Below, one piece after another: positions 46,591-57,437 of a DNA stretch of 64,000 bases; within the stretch, counting starts at the first letter, position 1, and each line of letters begins with the position of its first letter. Below the pieces are notes generated by a model. It was given only the letters and a program-made list of their open reading frames with translations. It did no database searches and was not told the DNA's origin. Location of the stretch: the NCBI GenBank assembly GCA_946894095.1, contig OX335642.1:14147021-14211020 (forward strand), in the 5' to 3' direction. This DNA is from Incurvaria masculella (Eukaryota > Arthropoda > Insecta > Lepidoptera > Incurvariidae). The position numbers were made by a program, and so were the translations under genes.

Positions 46591-47040
46591 GATTGCAAGC
46601 TGCTATAAGAAAGGCCCTCAATATGTGGCGATTAGGCTAATCAGCAGTAGGTGAAAAAGGCCATTAATCCAACAACTTTCTAATCCAACCCCTTATCATA
46701 GTGTTACCGTATTTGTAATCACTCTCTTATCCAACCCCTTCTCATAGTGCTACCGTAAATTACTCTAAATTTAATGATTTGGCAAACATGGATCGATCTC
46801 ACACTTAACAAGCAACCACAATTATAAAATCTTCCTTTTAAAACATGTGTCCCTATAATGATACTCACGATATAAACCAACCCTTATAATTTACTTCCTA
46901 TTGAAATTGAAATTTATTTGTGTACTTATGGGTAAACAAGTCTTTACATATTTTTTCAGTATCTCCACAAGTTGCCAGTTACGGCGTACAAAAGAAAACA
47001 CATTGTTAAAATATGGACAGAGAATACAACATTTTGAAAC

Positions 47041-47808
47041 TTAAAACTTGCTAGTGTGTATAAATTCTTCTACTGAGTAAATGCTTTGTTTTACTAACCA
47101 GTCGTACAATTTACCTTTATACAAATCATAGGTAAGGTCCCTAAATTCTTTAGGGATACAATTATATAATTTTGGAGCCATAAAAAATACGCTATTGCGA
47201 TAAAGTGCAATTCGAGGGCGCGTGAAACATAATTTTTTGCAAGACACACTTCTTGTTTTATAATTGTGGGTTGGAATTATATTTTCAAAATATGTTGGAT
47301 ACCTTTTGACGAACAAACATACATCATAAATATAAAGTGCAGGTAAAGACAATATATTTAATTCTTTGAACAATGGTTTGCAAGAATCTAATTTATCCGC
47401 TCCACATATCGACCTTACACATTTTTTCTGAACAATAAATGCTTTGTGTGCGTTAGTTGAGTTGCCCCATAACAAAATACCATATTTTAGGACCGACGCT
47501 ACATATCCATGATACGCTGTCAATGCAGTTTGTTGTGAAGCGACGTCACGTAGCCTATTGAGAGCATATACAAATCGATTTATTCTTGAGCAAACCGAGT
47601 CTACGTGAGCCTTCCAATTACAGTGACAGTCAAGGTTTAGTCCTAAAAATTTTACCACTTTTACCTCTTTTAATTGTTCACCATCATAATTAATGTCTAG
47701 TCGGTTTGGACGACTTTGGTGTGTTAAAAATTGCATGAAGTTTGTTTTTTCTATATTTACGTTTAAATTGTTTATCTTTAACCAATTTATTGCTTGAGCC
47801 AGTGCCTA
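47041..47808 (-). mobile_element. 5'-truncated Jockey-like retrotransposon, open C-terminal RT part
   Basis: About 255 codons open on the minus strand, from ALAQAINWLKINNLNVNIEK at 47806 through KFLGLNLDCHCNWKAHVDSV, YGILLWGNSTNAHKAFIVQK and LDSCKPLFKELNILSLPALY to TSKF and a stop at 47041. This is the thumb and connection region of a Jockey/CR1-type RT. The catalytic palm is missing by 5' truncation near 47808, which is typical of LINE insertion. The 3' UTR probably runs to about 46905. Confidence 0.82.
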
Positions 47809-47984
47809 ATATGCCTGATGACTTAGAATTGGTTAGAGTTGGATTGGATAGTGCCATGCGGTTGTTCACCACACCAACAAGTTAAGCGTGTAAGAGATGT
47901 GCCATGTTTTTTTTATTTAATAAAAAAATGAAAATCCACTAATGCGTTAGGTAGAGGTATCTTTACTATTCTGAAAGGATGAAT

Positions 47985-48286
47985 AATAACCGGCCAAGTG
48001 CGAGTCGGACTCGCACGCGCAGGGTTCCGTACCATCGTACAAGATTTACCACGAAAAAATCACGTTTTTTGTATGAGGTCCCCCTTTATTTTTTATTTTA
48101 CCTATTTGTTGTTATAGCGGGAAAATTAATACATACTCTGTGAAAATTTCAGCTGTTTCATGAGATACAGCCCTGTGACAGACGGACGGACGGACGGACG
48201 CAAGGAGGGACGGATGGACGGACGGACAGCGGAGGCTTAGTAATAGGGTTCCGTTTTCAGCCTTTGGATACGGAACCCTAAAAAAA
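47985..48286 (+). repeat. Repeat family B copy
   Basis: Starts AATAACCGGCCAAGTGCGAG, two (GGAC)n blocks at about 48182-48225, ends TACGGAACCCTAAAAA. Confidence 0.87.
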
Positions 48287-48710
48287 TTATTCCAAAACAA
48301 GTTAATATGCACTAAAAAGTAAAAAATAATAATTGCAATTATTGTTATTTTTGGAGTCGTTGTCAGCCAAGGCAGGTTTGTAACTACATACATATATACC
48401 TTCACGCCGCTTTCCCGGAGGGGTAGGCAAGGATGATAGAGGGGTTTTTCCTTTTTCGTCATCGTGACGTCACAAGCTAAACAAATTTATTTCCACATTC
48501 GTCACCCTAAAAATAAGGTGACTTTTTAATTTCCTTTTTCGTCATCCAGTACTCACAGTATGGGAGGTACAGTTAAACTAAGAATTACCGGAACATGATA
48601 AAAACGACGCAAATAGGCGACGTAACCAATTGACAGAAACACAATTACGAGGGTTTTACTTGCTTTGCAACTTTCATTTTACTTCCGTGCCTCCTTGAAG
48701 AGTTCGTGAC

Positions 48711-48993
48711 TGAAGGTTGGCTCTGTGTCATGCAGACATGTCCAGATACGGATGGAACTACTTTGTTCAATTATTATTTTATCAAACAGCTTGCATGGAC
48801 ATGTTCTGCAGAACGCCACAGAGCCACAAACTCGGTGGAAACATGGCACCACCACCTAATGCGGCTAATGGGCGAAATAAAACCAAATTTGTTTGCAGTC
48901 CTTGGAGTCATCCAGAGAGAAATAAAACTTAAGAAATTACTGAATAAGTTTCGTTTAAGAGTAAGAAAAAACGAAATGATTCTTCACAATTAG
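48711..48993 (+). mobile_element. MULE-like transposase C-terminal remnant
   Basis: Reads NSVETWHHHLMRLMGEIKPN then LFAVLGVIQREIKLKK. The N-x-(V/I)-E-x-W-H-x2-L...P-x-(L/I)-(F/W) pattern is seen at the C-terminus of some insect Mutator-like transposases. The DDE catalytic region is not present in the element. Position between long TIRs supports the assignment. Confidence 0.5.
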
Positions 48994-49136
48994 GTATATT
49001 AAATCCGTGTACATGTTAAATCCATGGCAAAATCTTTACTTATGTATGCTAATGAAGGTCGTAAAATGTATCTATAATAAGTGAAACATAAACAAACAGA
49101 ATTTCTGTGATTTAGCGATTTACTAAAATTAGGGTC

Positions 49137-49370
49137 TTTTTAGGGTTCCGTACCCAAAGGGTGAAAACGGAACCCTATTACCAAGCCTCCGTCCGTCCGT
49201 CTGTCTGTCACAGGGCTGTATCTCATGAACCGTAATGGGTAGGCAGCTGCGAGGGCAGCTGAAATGTTCACAGAGTGTGTATTTATTTTGCCGCTATAAC
49301 AACAAATAGGTAAAATAAAAAAATAATTAAGATTAAAGGGGGGCCCCATACAAAAAACGTGTTTATTATT
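49137..49370 (-). repeat. Repeat family B copy nested in the 1.2 kb TIR element
   Basis: Antisense: TTTTAGGGTTCCGTACCCAA, GTCCGTCCGTCTGTCTGTCA, CATACAAAAAACGTG. It lies inside the TIR transposon 48442-49663. Confidence 0.82.
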
Positions 49371-49740
49371 TTAATACAATAGTAAATTTAATGTTACTAT
49401 TATTACTTCAATACCTACGATGACTGTGATTTAAACTAGTGATTTAACAAACATAAATATCAAAATAGTGTAATTAGAATAAGGCCATATTCATTACTAA
49501 TAACGCATGTTGATTTTATCTGCCAAGTATACTTTCACCTACCCCGGTGACGAAAAAGGAAAATAATTTGTTACATTAATATTAGGATGACGAATGTGGA
49601 AAATAAATACAAGAAAGCTAATTTTTCATACAAATTTGGCCGGTGACGAAAAAGGAATAACCCGATAGAGCGCCATACGGTACGATCACAGCACACCTCA
49701 AATTACTTTCCTTTCAAATGGCTTCCCTGATGACGTTTTT

Positions 49741-50103
49741 CTTCTGTCGAATTCCCGAGTTCTGCTTCAGACCATGCTGGTTTGAAGATGAACCGGGACA
49801 AAACCAAATCCGGGAATCCAAAATAAATATTTAAAAAAAACTAAGGTCATGGCGACCGAGGTTATGACGAGAGGACAAATCGCTACCGACTGAGCAGTGA
49901 TCGAACAGGTCGAAGAGTACGTTTATCTCGGCCAAATTCAGCGGCTTGGTAGACAAGGTCTGACTAAGGAGGTCGAGAGACGAATGCAACTGGGTTGGGC
50001 TGCCTTCGCAAAGCTTGAATTTGCTCTGAAGTCTGACCTTCCGCAACATTTAAAGACCAAAATATATGACAAGTGCGTCCTCCCGGTTATGACGTACGGG
50101 TTT
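49741..50103 (+). mobile_element. RTE-like retrotransposon RT fragment
   Basis: Same family as 13915-14803: LKMNRDK, VIEQVEEYVYLGQIQRLG, RRMQLGWAAFAKLEFALKSD, YDKCVLPVMTYG. One in-frame stop (AUEQ-like position near 49890) and a ~35 bp A-rich insertion after MNRDK. It ends abruptly at the ORF1-like sequence. Confidence 0.8.
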
Positions 50104-50461
50104 GAGTTTAGCTTCATAGCTTCCTGCAGTTCCTCCAGCGTGTAGATCCGCATCCTCGCGCCGTCACGCAGCGCCACATGAATGACGCCGTCGTTAGTCC
50201 AGCGGCAGCCGACATCAAACGATTCTCGCACCTTCGCGTACAGCTCCTGTCGCTTTCGCGTGAGTGCCTCGGTGAGCAGGCGGCGCTGCCTTTGTGCCTT
50301 GCTGGTCCACAGCGCACCTCGCGCCTCCGACGTGTCGAAGTTGATGATGATGGGCCGCGGCCGCGCGTCGCCGCCACCTCCGCCACCGTCGGAAGGTTTC
50401 GATTTGCCGAGGCGGAAACTGCTATAAATCGCAGACATCTCCTGGGCCAATGACAGGCGCT
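50103..50461 (-). mobile_element. ORF1-like protein fragment of a retroelement (FP/L1-ORF1-like domain)
   Basis: Open minus-strand frame reading HLKERLSLAQEMSAIYSSFR, a Gly-rich linker, PRPIIINFDTSEARGALW, then LTRKRQELYAKVRES, CRWTNDGVIHVALRDG and IYTLEELQEA. The second half resembles the C-terminal domain of FP25K-type proteins and retroelement ORF1 proteins: a strand, an R-R/K helix, W.NDG.I.V and a final LEEL helix. It is GC-rich, unlike its surroundings. Beyond a family C insertion at 50462-50690, a piece reading MMSQFEDKLKKVQAAAATEE probably belongs to the same protein. The 3' end is cut at the junction with an RTE fragment near 50103. A host gene is possible but less likely. Confidence 0.5.
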
Positions 50462-50690
50462 CCTTAAGGTGTCCCTTCCCGGCGGCACTAACTCATTCGC
50501 GGGCATAGTACAAAACCGTGCCATTGCGCTCTGGGACCTTCTATGTTTCAAAGAAAAAGATAGGCTCCGTGATGAGGAGGATGCAACAAGTCCACAAAGC
50601 AGACAATGCGCGTAGTGTTTGAACGATAATTACAAAACGACTTCTAGCTAAAAGTAAACCACGACCGCTGTAGTCAAAAATCTACCCTGG
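50462..50690 (+). repeat. Repeat family C copy inside an ORF1-like sequence
   Basis: Contains ACTAACTCATTCGCGGGCAT, CTGGGACCTTCTATGTTTCA, AATTACAAAACGACTTCTAG and CCACGACCGCTGTAGTCAAA. It separates two minus-strand coding pieces (50103-50461 and about 50690-50760). Confidence 0.78.
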
Positions 50691-50762
50691 CCGCCGGGCT
50701 CTTCCGTGGCCGCCGCCGCCTGCACCTTCTTCAGCTTGTCTTCAAACTGCGACATCATGCTC
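50690..50762 (-). mobile_element. Coiled-coil-like N-terminal piece of the ORF1-like protein
   Basis: Minus-strand frame reading MMSQFEDKLKKVQAAAATEE then PGGQ, ending where family C begins. Short, Ala/Glu/Lys-rich and probably helical. Confidence 0.4.
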
Positions 50763-51009
50763 ACACACAGCTGCTGCACTTATTGGGGATTAGTGGGCTT
50801 AGACATCACGTACTTAAATAGGCACTTACGCACTTATTGATCGGTATAGTCTTTTTGGCAACTTCGATACACTTAGGGTGAATACTGCAGGTCTTACGAC
50901 GAAATTTTTTTTTTCCATTAAAAAAATTAACAAATTAACACGAATAAACTCTTTATTTTAGGTTAAAAGCAATTTATCGTCAGAGCGCACAATTCTATGT
51001 CTGTTTCAC

Positions 51010-51275
51010 TGCCTACCCGCAAAAAGTATGACTCTTCAGACTTTAATCCAATAAACTTCTCGGTATGGTCCATTTTGGAAGCTGCCGTGTCAACAAAACT
51101 ATATGAAAGTGTTGATGCGCTAAAGGCAGCACTCCGTCGGGAATGGAACCGCAAACCCATCTTCGTGCAGTCTCCAATGCCTTTGCCGGAAGACTTGGTG
51201 CCATCATCCGTGCCAAAGAGGCTATATCAAACAATATCAATGATTGTCTTGAAATTAAATGTCTTATTTATCATT
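51010..51275 (+). mobile_element. Mariner-like transposase C-terminal remnant
   Basis: Reads SSDFNPINFSVWSILEAAVS, then SVDALKAALRREWNRKP and, in another frame, AFAGRLGAIIRAKEAISNNI. SDFNP.NFSVW corresponds to the third catalytic Asp region (SPDLNPxDYxxW) of mariner transposases. The N-terminal two thirds are not seen and there is at least one frameshift. Confidence 0.72.
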
Positions 51276-51993
51276 TTGATACAATGTTTAATAAATCGTA
51301 CTTCAATTAACCAAATAACATCATTTTCAATTGATAACACTTCGAGTGACGGACCCTGTACGTTTCGAATTTCTAATTCTTCATGACTTCGGTAAGATCG
51401 TGTAGCCTCCAGCAATTGTAAACTCTGTAAGATGGCTGCTTGGCGCTTGCTACGTTGTGTTTGAAAAATCTTGACACAACAAGTGAACACTGCAATGTCT
51501 AATAAATAACCAATATTTATTTTATGTAAAAGCATTCTATTTATGTATTTTATGGAAGCTGCTATATTGACTTAATATAATTTAACTTTGTACCATTCTT
51601 TTTTTAAAATTGTTATTAAATATTCTGCAGAATTGGCGAAAATCCACCCAACTAGGATCCGTTAAATCTGGTCCCTCGCAAAACTAGTCGACGCTTTCTG
51701 CCTGTCCTCACTTCCACCATTGCAGTAGCCTGACGGATCACTTGTTCTCATGATGGGCCTTTTTGCAATAAACTCACGCCTCGTTAATGACGGCTCCATT
51801 CTGACACCCAATCGCGAATTATCTTTACCGAATATACTGTTCCGCCAGGTAACTGTTTGGTGTGAGATTTTCTCCTAGATTCAAGGAAGGCGGATAGTAT
51901 TTGTTCGCTGGTGTTGAATAAATGTGCTCCAGAATAAATTATTGTCCTAACCCTTTATACCGCTTTTCATACTCCACTGGATGGGATCTCTGC

Positions 51994-52212
51994 AGGCCTA
52001 TTCCTGGAATTCCGTATTCAAGAATCCTGAGTCTAGAAAACCACTTTTAAAGCGCTTTTCAAAACGATTTATTTGACGTTAAACCTTGATTAATTAAAAA
52101 AAAATCAATGCTCCGTAATGTTTTCAAGAAAATCGCTTTGAAAAGCGCTATAAAAGCGGTTTTCGAGGCTGAGGATTCCTGATTGTTGATTACGGAATTC
52201 CAGCAATAGGCC
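51994..52212. mobile_element. MITE with inverted ends (GGCCTATTnCTGGAATTCC)
   Basis: About 219 bp. The ends are inverted copies of GGCCTATTNCTGGAATTCCG. Sub-terminal AAAGCGCTTTTC / GAAAAGCGCT blocks also pair. Flanks CTCTGCA (51987-51993) and CTCTGCT (52213-52219) may be a 7 bp target duplication with one change. A half copy of the same family lies at 53945-54022. Confidence 0.78.
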
Positions 52213-52292
52213 CTCTGCTGGCTCAGTTAACTACCGACCCATATTCATTACTTCTCTTTGAAAAGTAATGAAGGGCATAATTATCTTTTTTT

Positions 52293-52480
52293 AATGGTAC
52301 CTGACATAGATGGCCAATACCACACAACCACCGTTATGGTGCCATTCCATTTATGATCACGGCTGCACTGAAGTGGATGTAAAACACAGATTTTTTCATT
52401 TCCGCTTCAACCACAGTATCATCGAAAGCGGTGGTAACAACCCAGGCGGGCTTCCCCCTACCACCTACTAGGGGACTTTT
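52293..52480 (-). repeat. SINE family A copy (partial)
   Basis: Contains TACCTGACATAGATGGCCAA, GATCACGGCTGCACTGAAGT and ACAACCCAGGCGGGCTTCCC. Confidence 0.75.
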
Positions 52481-52499
52481 AGCTGATGATTTATTTAGA

Positions 52500-53190
52500 G
52501 AGCAATGAACTCCATTGCTATCTGCCTGAATATCGCGAAACTATCTGACCGGTTCTGGCACAATGCACTGCTTTCCACTCCTTTCCTTTCCTTTGGACTT
52601 CCACCTGACTTGTTTGACTGGATCGCCCCATTTCTGCATGGCCGCAACATAAAAGTCTTGCTTGACAGACGTTGCTCCAAATCTATGTCAGTGAAAGCCG
52701 GCGTGCCGCAGGGCTCTGTACTGTCCCCAACCCTTTTTCTGCTGCAAATAAATGAACTACCTACTCAGTTAACATTTAAATATTACAAGGCGCAGATAAC
52801 GTAATGCGTGGAGTATTGCTCGCATTTGTAGGACAGCTCAGCTAAGTCCCTGCTTGGCTCCCTGGACTCGATACAGCGTCGTGTCGTGCGTCTTGTCGAT
52901 GCCAACCACCATCCGGAACGATCCCGAAGTATCCCTGAATTTGGAGACCCTCCAACTCCAAAGGGATTTAGGATCTCTCTCGTGTTCTATAGTATTTGCC
53001 ATGGAGAATGCTCGTCGCAGCTACATAACGCTGTCCCTCCAACCCCTTTCTACCTTCGCTCAACGCGGAACAGGGAGAAAATGCACAAATTCACAGTCAA
53101 CATTCCAAAATAAGAACCTAACGATCCTCTAAATCCTTCATCTATATGGTCGGCAAACAATGGCATGAACTCCCTTCCGAGGTATTTTAT
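52500..53190 (+). mobile_element. Jockey/R1-like retrotransposon RT fragment with internal deletion
   Basis: First part reads KLSDRFWHNALLSTPFLSFG, DWIAPFLHGRNIKVLLD and VKAGVPQGSVLSPTLFLLQI (RT region 4). It then breaks before the catalytic YADD. The second part, from about 52835, reads LLGSLDSIQRRVVRLVDANH and later PFYLRSTRNREKMHKFTVNI, the C-terminal end. Frameshifts are present near 52800 and 52960. Dead element. Confidence 0.8.
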
Positions 53191-53944
53191 AAATTTTATT
53201 TACAAAGTTATAAATTTTGATATGATATTTGATATTATAGATATGGCTACCCTAAAAAAACTCAGCTTAAAGCATTTGGTTTTTTAGGTAAAAAGGTGCC
53301 TGAATATGTATTAATAAAAGGTCAGTTTCCTAGAAAGCTACAAATGTGCCACTCTAGACTTTTGAGTTGAAAACTGCAGTTGAATATTTCCAGTAAAACT
53401 AAATAATAAAATATGTATTTATTATTAAAAATTACAGGTACATGCCTGCATATACATTATCTATGGAACACAAATTAACATAAAATGTATAATGCGTTAT
53501 ATAAGATCTCATATAATACGATCTTCAGCAGGCCTTAAAAATATGGTTTCAACACCTGACACTTAAGCCTACATACATTATAAGACGTTGGTCATAAAAC
53601 TGTCTACTTACATACATATACATATAGATTAAATGTGACCTTTGACTCTTTTCAATTAAACTATTTAAAAAATATATAACTACACAAAAACATGTAATAG
53701 ATCTATTTCCTACACTGATTTAAGTACGATAACAGATACAAATAATACATTCAGTAAAAGAGTTTATATGAAGATTTTCAAATTAACTAAAAATGTGGTG
53801 GAATTTTCTTGCTTGTGTATTCCATGCAGCGGAAGTCCACTTTTGTCGTTTAAATGCTTTATGTTATCTTCATAATTGGGTTCCTGGTTCGACATGAAGT
53901 AAATCTGTAGTATCGATAAATTTCTTGCTGTAACCTCTCGTAAC

Positions 53945-54022
53945 AATCACTTTGAAAACCGCTATAAAAACTCAACTGAAAGATTCCCGATTCCTGACCA
54001 AGGAATTCCAAGAATAGGCCTA
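53945..54022. repeat. Half copy of the GGCCTATT MITE
   Basis: Contains ATCACTTTGAAAACCGCTAT and AGGAATTCCAAGAATAGGCC, matching the right half of 51994-52212. Confidence 0.65.
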
Positions 54023-54199
54023 TTGAACGTTAAAAGATCATTAGTGCTAGGCTAAAAGAAGGTCTGAAAAATATCGTTCTCATATCGCTCGAAGACACGA
54101 AGGAAGAACTTCAACAATCCGTGCAAAAATATAGCTCTTGGTCCAACCGCAAGTTAAGTTCCCCCCGATTACCTATTTAATTTGTTTCTTTTATATCAC

Positions 54200-54490
54200 T
54201 TGACATGGATGACTTATGCCACACCTACCGTCATAATATTAGGCCAAGACATCGCATTCCCAAAGGAATTAGATGTCACTGATACTAGAACTGGATAAAA
54301 AACAGACAATTTTTCATTTCCACTTCGACTATCTTTTCATCCAACGCGATGCTACCAACCAGGACGGGCTCAAATACTACCACCTAGTAGGGGAATGGGA
54401 CCTACAGTTTTGCATGAATTCCGAACCATGGAACAGCTCGTGTTCGTGACGCAAAGCACCGACTCAGAAAGAGAAAGGATGAGCTCCGAG
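54200..54490 (-). repeat. SINE family A copy
   Basis: Contains GACATGGATGACTTATGCCA, CCACTTCGACTATCTTTTCA and GAATTCCGAACCATGGAACA. Confidence 0.78.
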
Positions 54491-55739
54491 CCTGGGCCAG
54501 GATGGTTTTTTATTGATTTTAACTGAGCAATTCATAAATAATGTCAATTCTTACTAAAAAATTTGCTTACATCTCAATCAATATTTTCTCTGCGTGGAGC
54601 GACTTTTGAAATACGTATGATATGAGTGTGATAACCATAGTCAATGAGCTTCCTAATTTTTGTTAGTACCTAATACAAACTGCGATATTCATAGTCTCAT
54701 TAATTTAAACTTACATTATAAGATGAATAACTATTTAAGTACTTACTTCATACTTAAAACATTTTCAGTAACTTAATAAACTTTTCTAATCACTGCAAAC
54801 AAAATGAAAAAGATTTTCAGAAACAAATAAATTTAAAAAGCTTATTACCTTCTGCATAAAAGTTACAAATCATACCAATGTATTTTTTATTAGTGAAAAA
54901 ATATTTCATATTATATTTAGTTTTTACTACCCTATTCTATACAATTATTTTATAGACACAACACACAATATAATCATTACATAATACATAAAGTCAGCTT
55001 AGCTGGCTGTATTCCTAACTTATTAAAAATGACCAGCATTTTAAAATCACTAAAAATTGGTAAAAGAGGTGAAAACAGTAAACTGCCCACTACAACAGAT
55101 CTATAATACATAAATTTACAAACAAAACAATTTAAAAATAAAATAAATAAATTGCAAGGTAGGTAGCTGTATCCATAACAATATAGTAAAAATTCAAGCA
55201 GGTAAGAATTTACCTACCCAATTAAATCTTCTATAAGTGAAACTTAAACCGGAAAAGGAATGTTTAGTGGTTCAAAAATCAACTCAAGCCTACTTACATT
55301 TATATGCACTTAGGTAAAAAAATATATTACATTATGCCACAAAGGTCACTATATTAATAAGTAATTATGCATCACTGACTTAAAAAAAGGGTTAATTTAC
55401 AAATTTCCAGTTATAAGTAAATGTTGAATCTGTAAAAGTGTACAAGAAAAGTCATGGTGCTGTATTGTCATGCAGAACTACTTTTATTTACAACTTTTGC
55501 TAATCCTCTATAGGACATTTACAAAAGTCGTATCATAATCGAGGTTCAGTTTGAGATACAGCACCACTTCCGTAAATTTGGCATAGGTACCTATTCACAT
55601 TCAACTCTATAGCCACCAATACAATTTTTTGCCCTATGATTTCTTATAAAAAGTCAGTTCTGAATAAAAAAAATCTAAGTATAAAACAAACCATCGAAGT
55701 GACTGCGATCCAAGCCCTCGGCAAAGACAGCAAAAGTCA

Positions 55740-57215
55740 AAATCACACACGTGCGAGTTCATATGGGAGCGAATGGGCAATGGACTTTGAGAGGTTAATA
55801 CTGAACTAGTGATAGCATGACAAACCTAGCGTACAAAGCCATGGCTGATTCAAGGCGCTTACCGGACCTCACACTTCTGGATTGATTTCGGTGGTAGTAG
55901 CAAAACTGGCAAGTTGAATACTGAAGCGGCGATGTGCCTCCAATAACACGTCAACGCCGGAGGACTAGGGCCATGACTTAGATGAAGCGCGTATTTCCGA
56001 TTTGAGGAGTGATGAAATGAGGCAGCGAAACATTTATGGCGCCTATATACCATAGCGTAAAGTCAAGAATACGCGCGGCAGAATCTAGCCAGTGCCATCA
56101 TGTCAGCGGGAGGGTACGCACGTTTCACGCGCTCTGTCCCCGCTCCAAAAACCAGCAAGAACACTCGTTTGCCGAACGACTAGTCTGATTTTGTGAAATT
56201 CCTGTATTTAGAAGATTTTTTTACAGCAAGGGGGATGTGTACCTCGTTATGGCTGAAAGGTATAAGATTTTTTTTATTACATTCACACAAATAAAAAGAT
56301 AGCCGAAAAAATGGCTTTAAGAGGTAAAAAAGGTCCTTTTAGAAATATTTTTTATTTTGATGGTTATACAAGTGTTTTGGACTAAATGGGGATGTGTACC
56401 TTCGCAAACGTATGTTCTATAAGCTCAGTATTTTTTCAATGTTTAACAACCAAAGGCTTTACTCTAATCGACTTCAGAAAAACGTTCTTATTTAAGTATT
56501 TATTCCCCTTAAGGTTTAACTGAACCAGAAATGTGCCTAGTAAAAAGTGGCAACCCCTGCGGAAAAGAGCTACTTCTGAAGTGAGGCACACCTAGAAGAC
56601 CTTGCACTTTTAGAGTGAGTTTAGTCTAGTCTTAGAATTTTAGAGCTGAGCGGGCAGCATAGCAGAGGTTGATAATGAACTGGTATCGTGCCTCCAATAG
56701 CATAGCTACCCCAGTGGACAAGGACTATGGCTCAGAAGAGGCACGCTAATCTGCATTTCTGTATTGTATTGTTGTTCGGATGGGGCTGGGGAACTTGGGA
56801 GGGTAGTACTGGACCTGTGACATGGATCCAGCAGTATGGCAGCCATGCCATATAAGGACCGGGGCTGTGATAAGGTGTGTCTCACAAAAAACGGCCAGCG
56901 AGCCTTGAAAGTTTATTGCTGCACCAGTGACATGATCCTAACAACATGGTAATCCTAGCGCACACAAGCCATGGCCGATTCGAGATGTTTACCAGAGCTC
57001 ACACTTCTGAGCCGGGTTCACTTTAATGCAGAGCAGGCAGCGGAACTTGTGAGGTTGATTCTGAACCGGTGACATGTTTCCAACAGCATGGCAACTCTGG
57101 CGGACAAGGATGAGGCGCGCCTTCCAGACCTCTCACTTCTGGACCAGTACAATTTCCGTACCGAGCGGGCAGCGGAATTTGTGAGGTTGATACTGAGCCG
57201 GTGACATGCCTCGGA
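55740..57215 (-). pseudogene. Tandem decayed copies of the neprilysin last-exon end
   Basis: Downstream of the TAG, related blocks recur every ~120-150 bp. Block 57122-57215 corresponds to [21 protein letters not shown] but has frameshifts. Block 56989-57085 still reads KVNPAQKCELW then TAA. A block near 56591 has a decayed VQ.CEVW-like end, and weaker pieces lie near 56745 and 56872. Block 55859-55955 reads KSIQKCEVR then TAA. The region 55759-55858 shares the GGTTAATACTGAAC stretch that corresponds to the SNL-coding segment. None shows an obvious intact acceptor and full exon. I read these as serial partial duplications, probably now 3' flank or 3' UTR, rather than alternative last exons. 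Confidence 0.7.
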
Positions 57216-57260
57216 CATCGCAACCCCGGCAGACAAGGGTCGGGGCTGGGATGAGGGGGC

Positions 57261-57437
57261 CTACCAGACCTCGCACTTCTGAACCGGGTTCATTTTGGAG
57301 CCAAGCGGACAGTGGAACTCCCTGGAGAACTCGCGCAGGTTGGACAACGGCCCGATGACGCGGTACTTCGCCACCGTGTGGTCGTCCTTCTCGATCTGCA
57401 GCTTGGCTGCCTCCTTTGTCATGGCGGAGCACCACAC
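57261..57437 (-). CDS. Neprilysin-like terminal coding exon
   Basis: 177 bp including TAG. Acceptor CTTTACAG|GTGTGG. It encodes [49 protein letters not shown] and stop. CxVW is the invariant M13 C-terminus. The last ~100 bp recur in decayed form several times just downstream (55.86-57.21 kb). Position of the stop is accurate to about one base. Confidence 0.95.
   Translation of the reverse strand: MWCSAMTKEAAKLQIEKDDHTVAKYRVIGPLSNLREFSREFHCPLGSKMNPVQKCEVW

Larger units (their letters stand above)
48442..49663. mobile_element. 1.2 kb TIR transposon with 7 bp target duplication
   Basis: Terminal inverted repeats of about 110 bp start GGGTTNTTCCTTTTTCGTCA. Left 48442-48560, right about 49548-49663. 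Each arm carries the TTTCCTTTTTCGTCA box twice, roughly 90 bp apart. GATAGAG occurs immediately outside both ends (48435-48441 and 49664-49670). Inside are a transposase-like fragment (48711-48993) and a nested family B copy. Most likely a deleted Mutator-like element. Confidence 0.82.
53195..55740. other. AT-rich repeat-poor stretch, possible 3' flank of neprilysin
   Basis: Strongly AT-rich with stop codons in all frames. Apart from the MITE half at 53945 and the SINE at 54200 it is free of recognised repeats. It could include a long 3' UTR of the minus-strand neprilysin gene, but I cannot place a poly(A) site with confidence. Confidence 0.35.
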
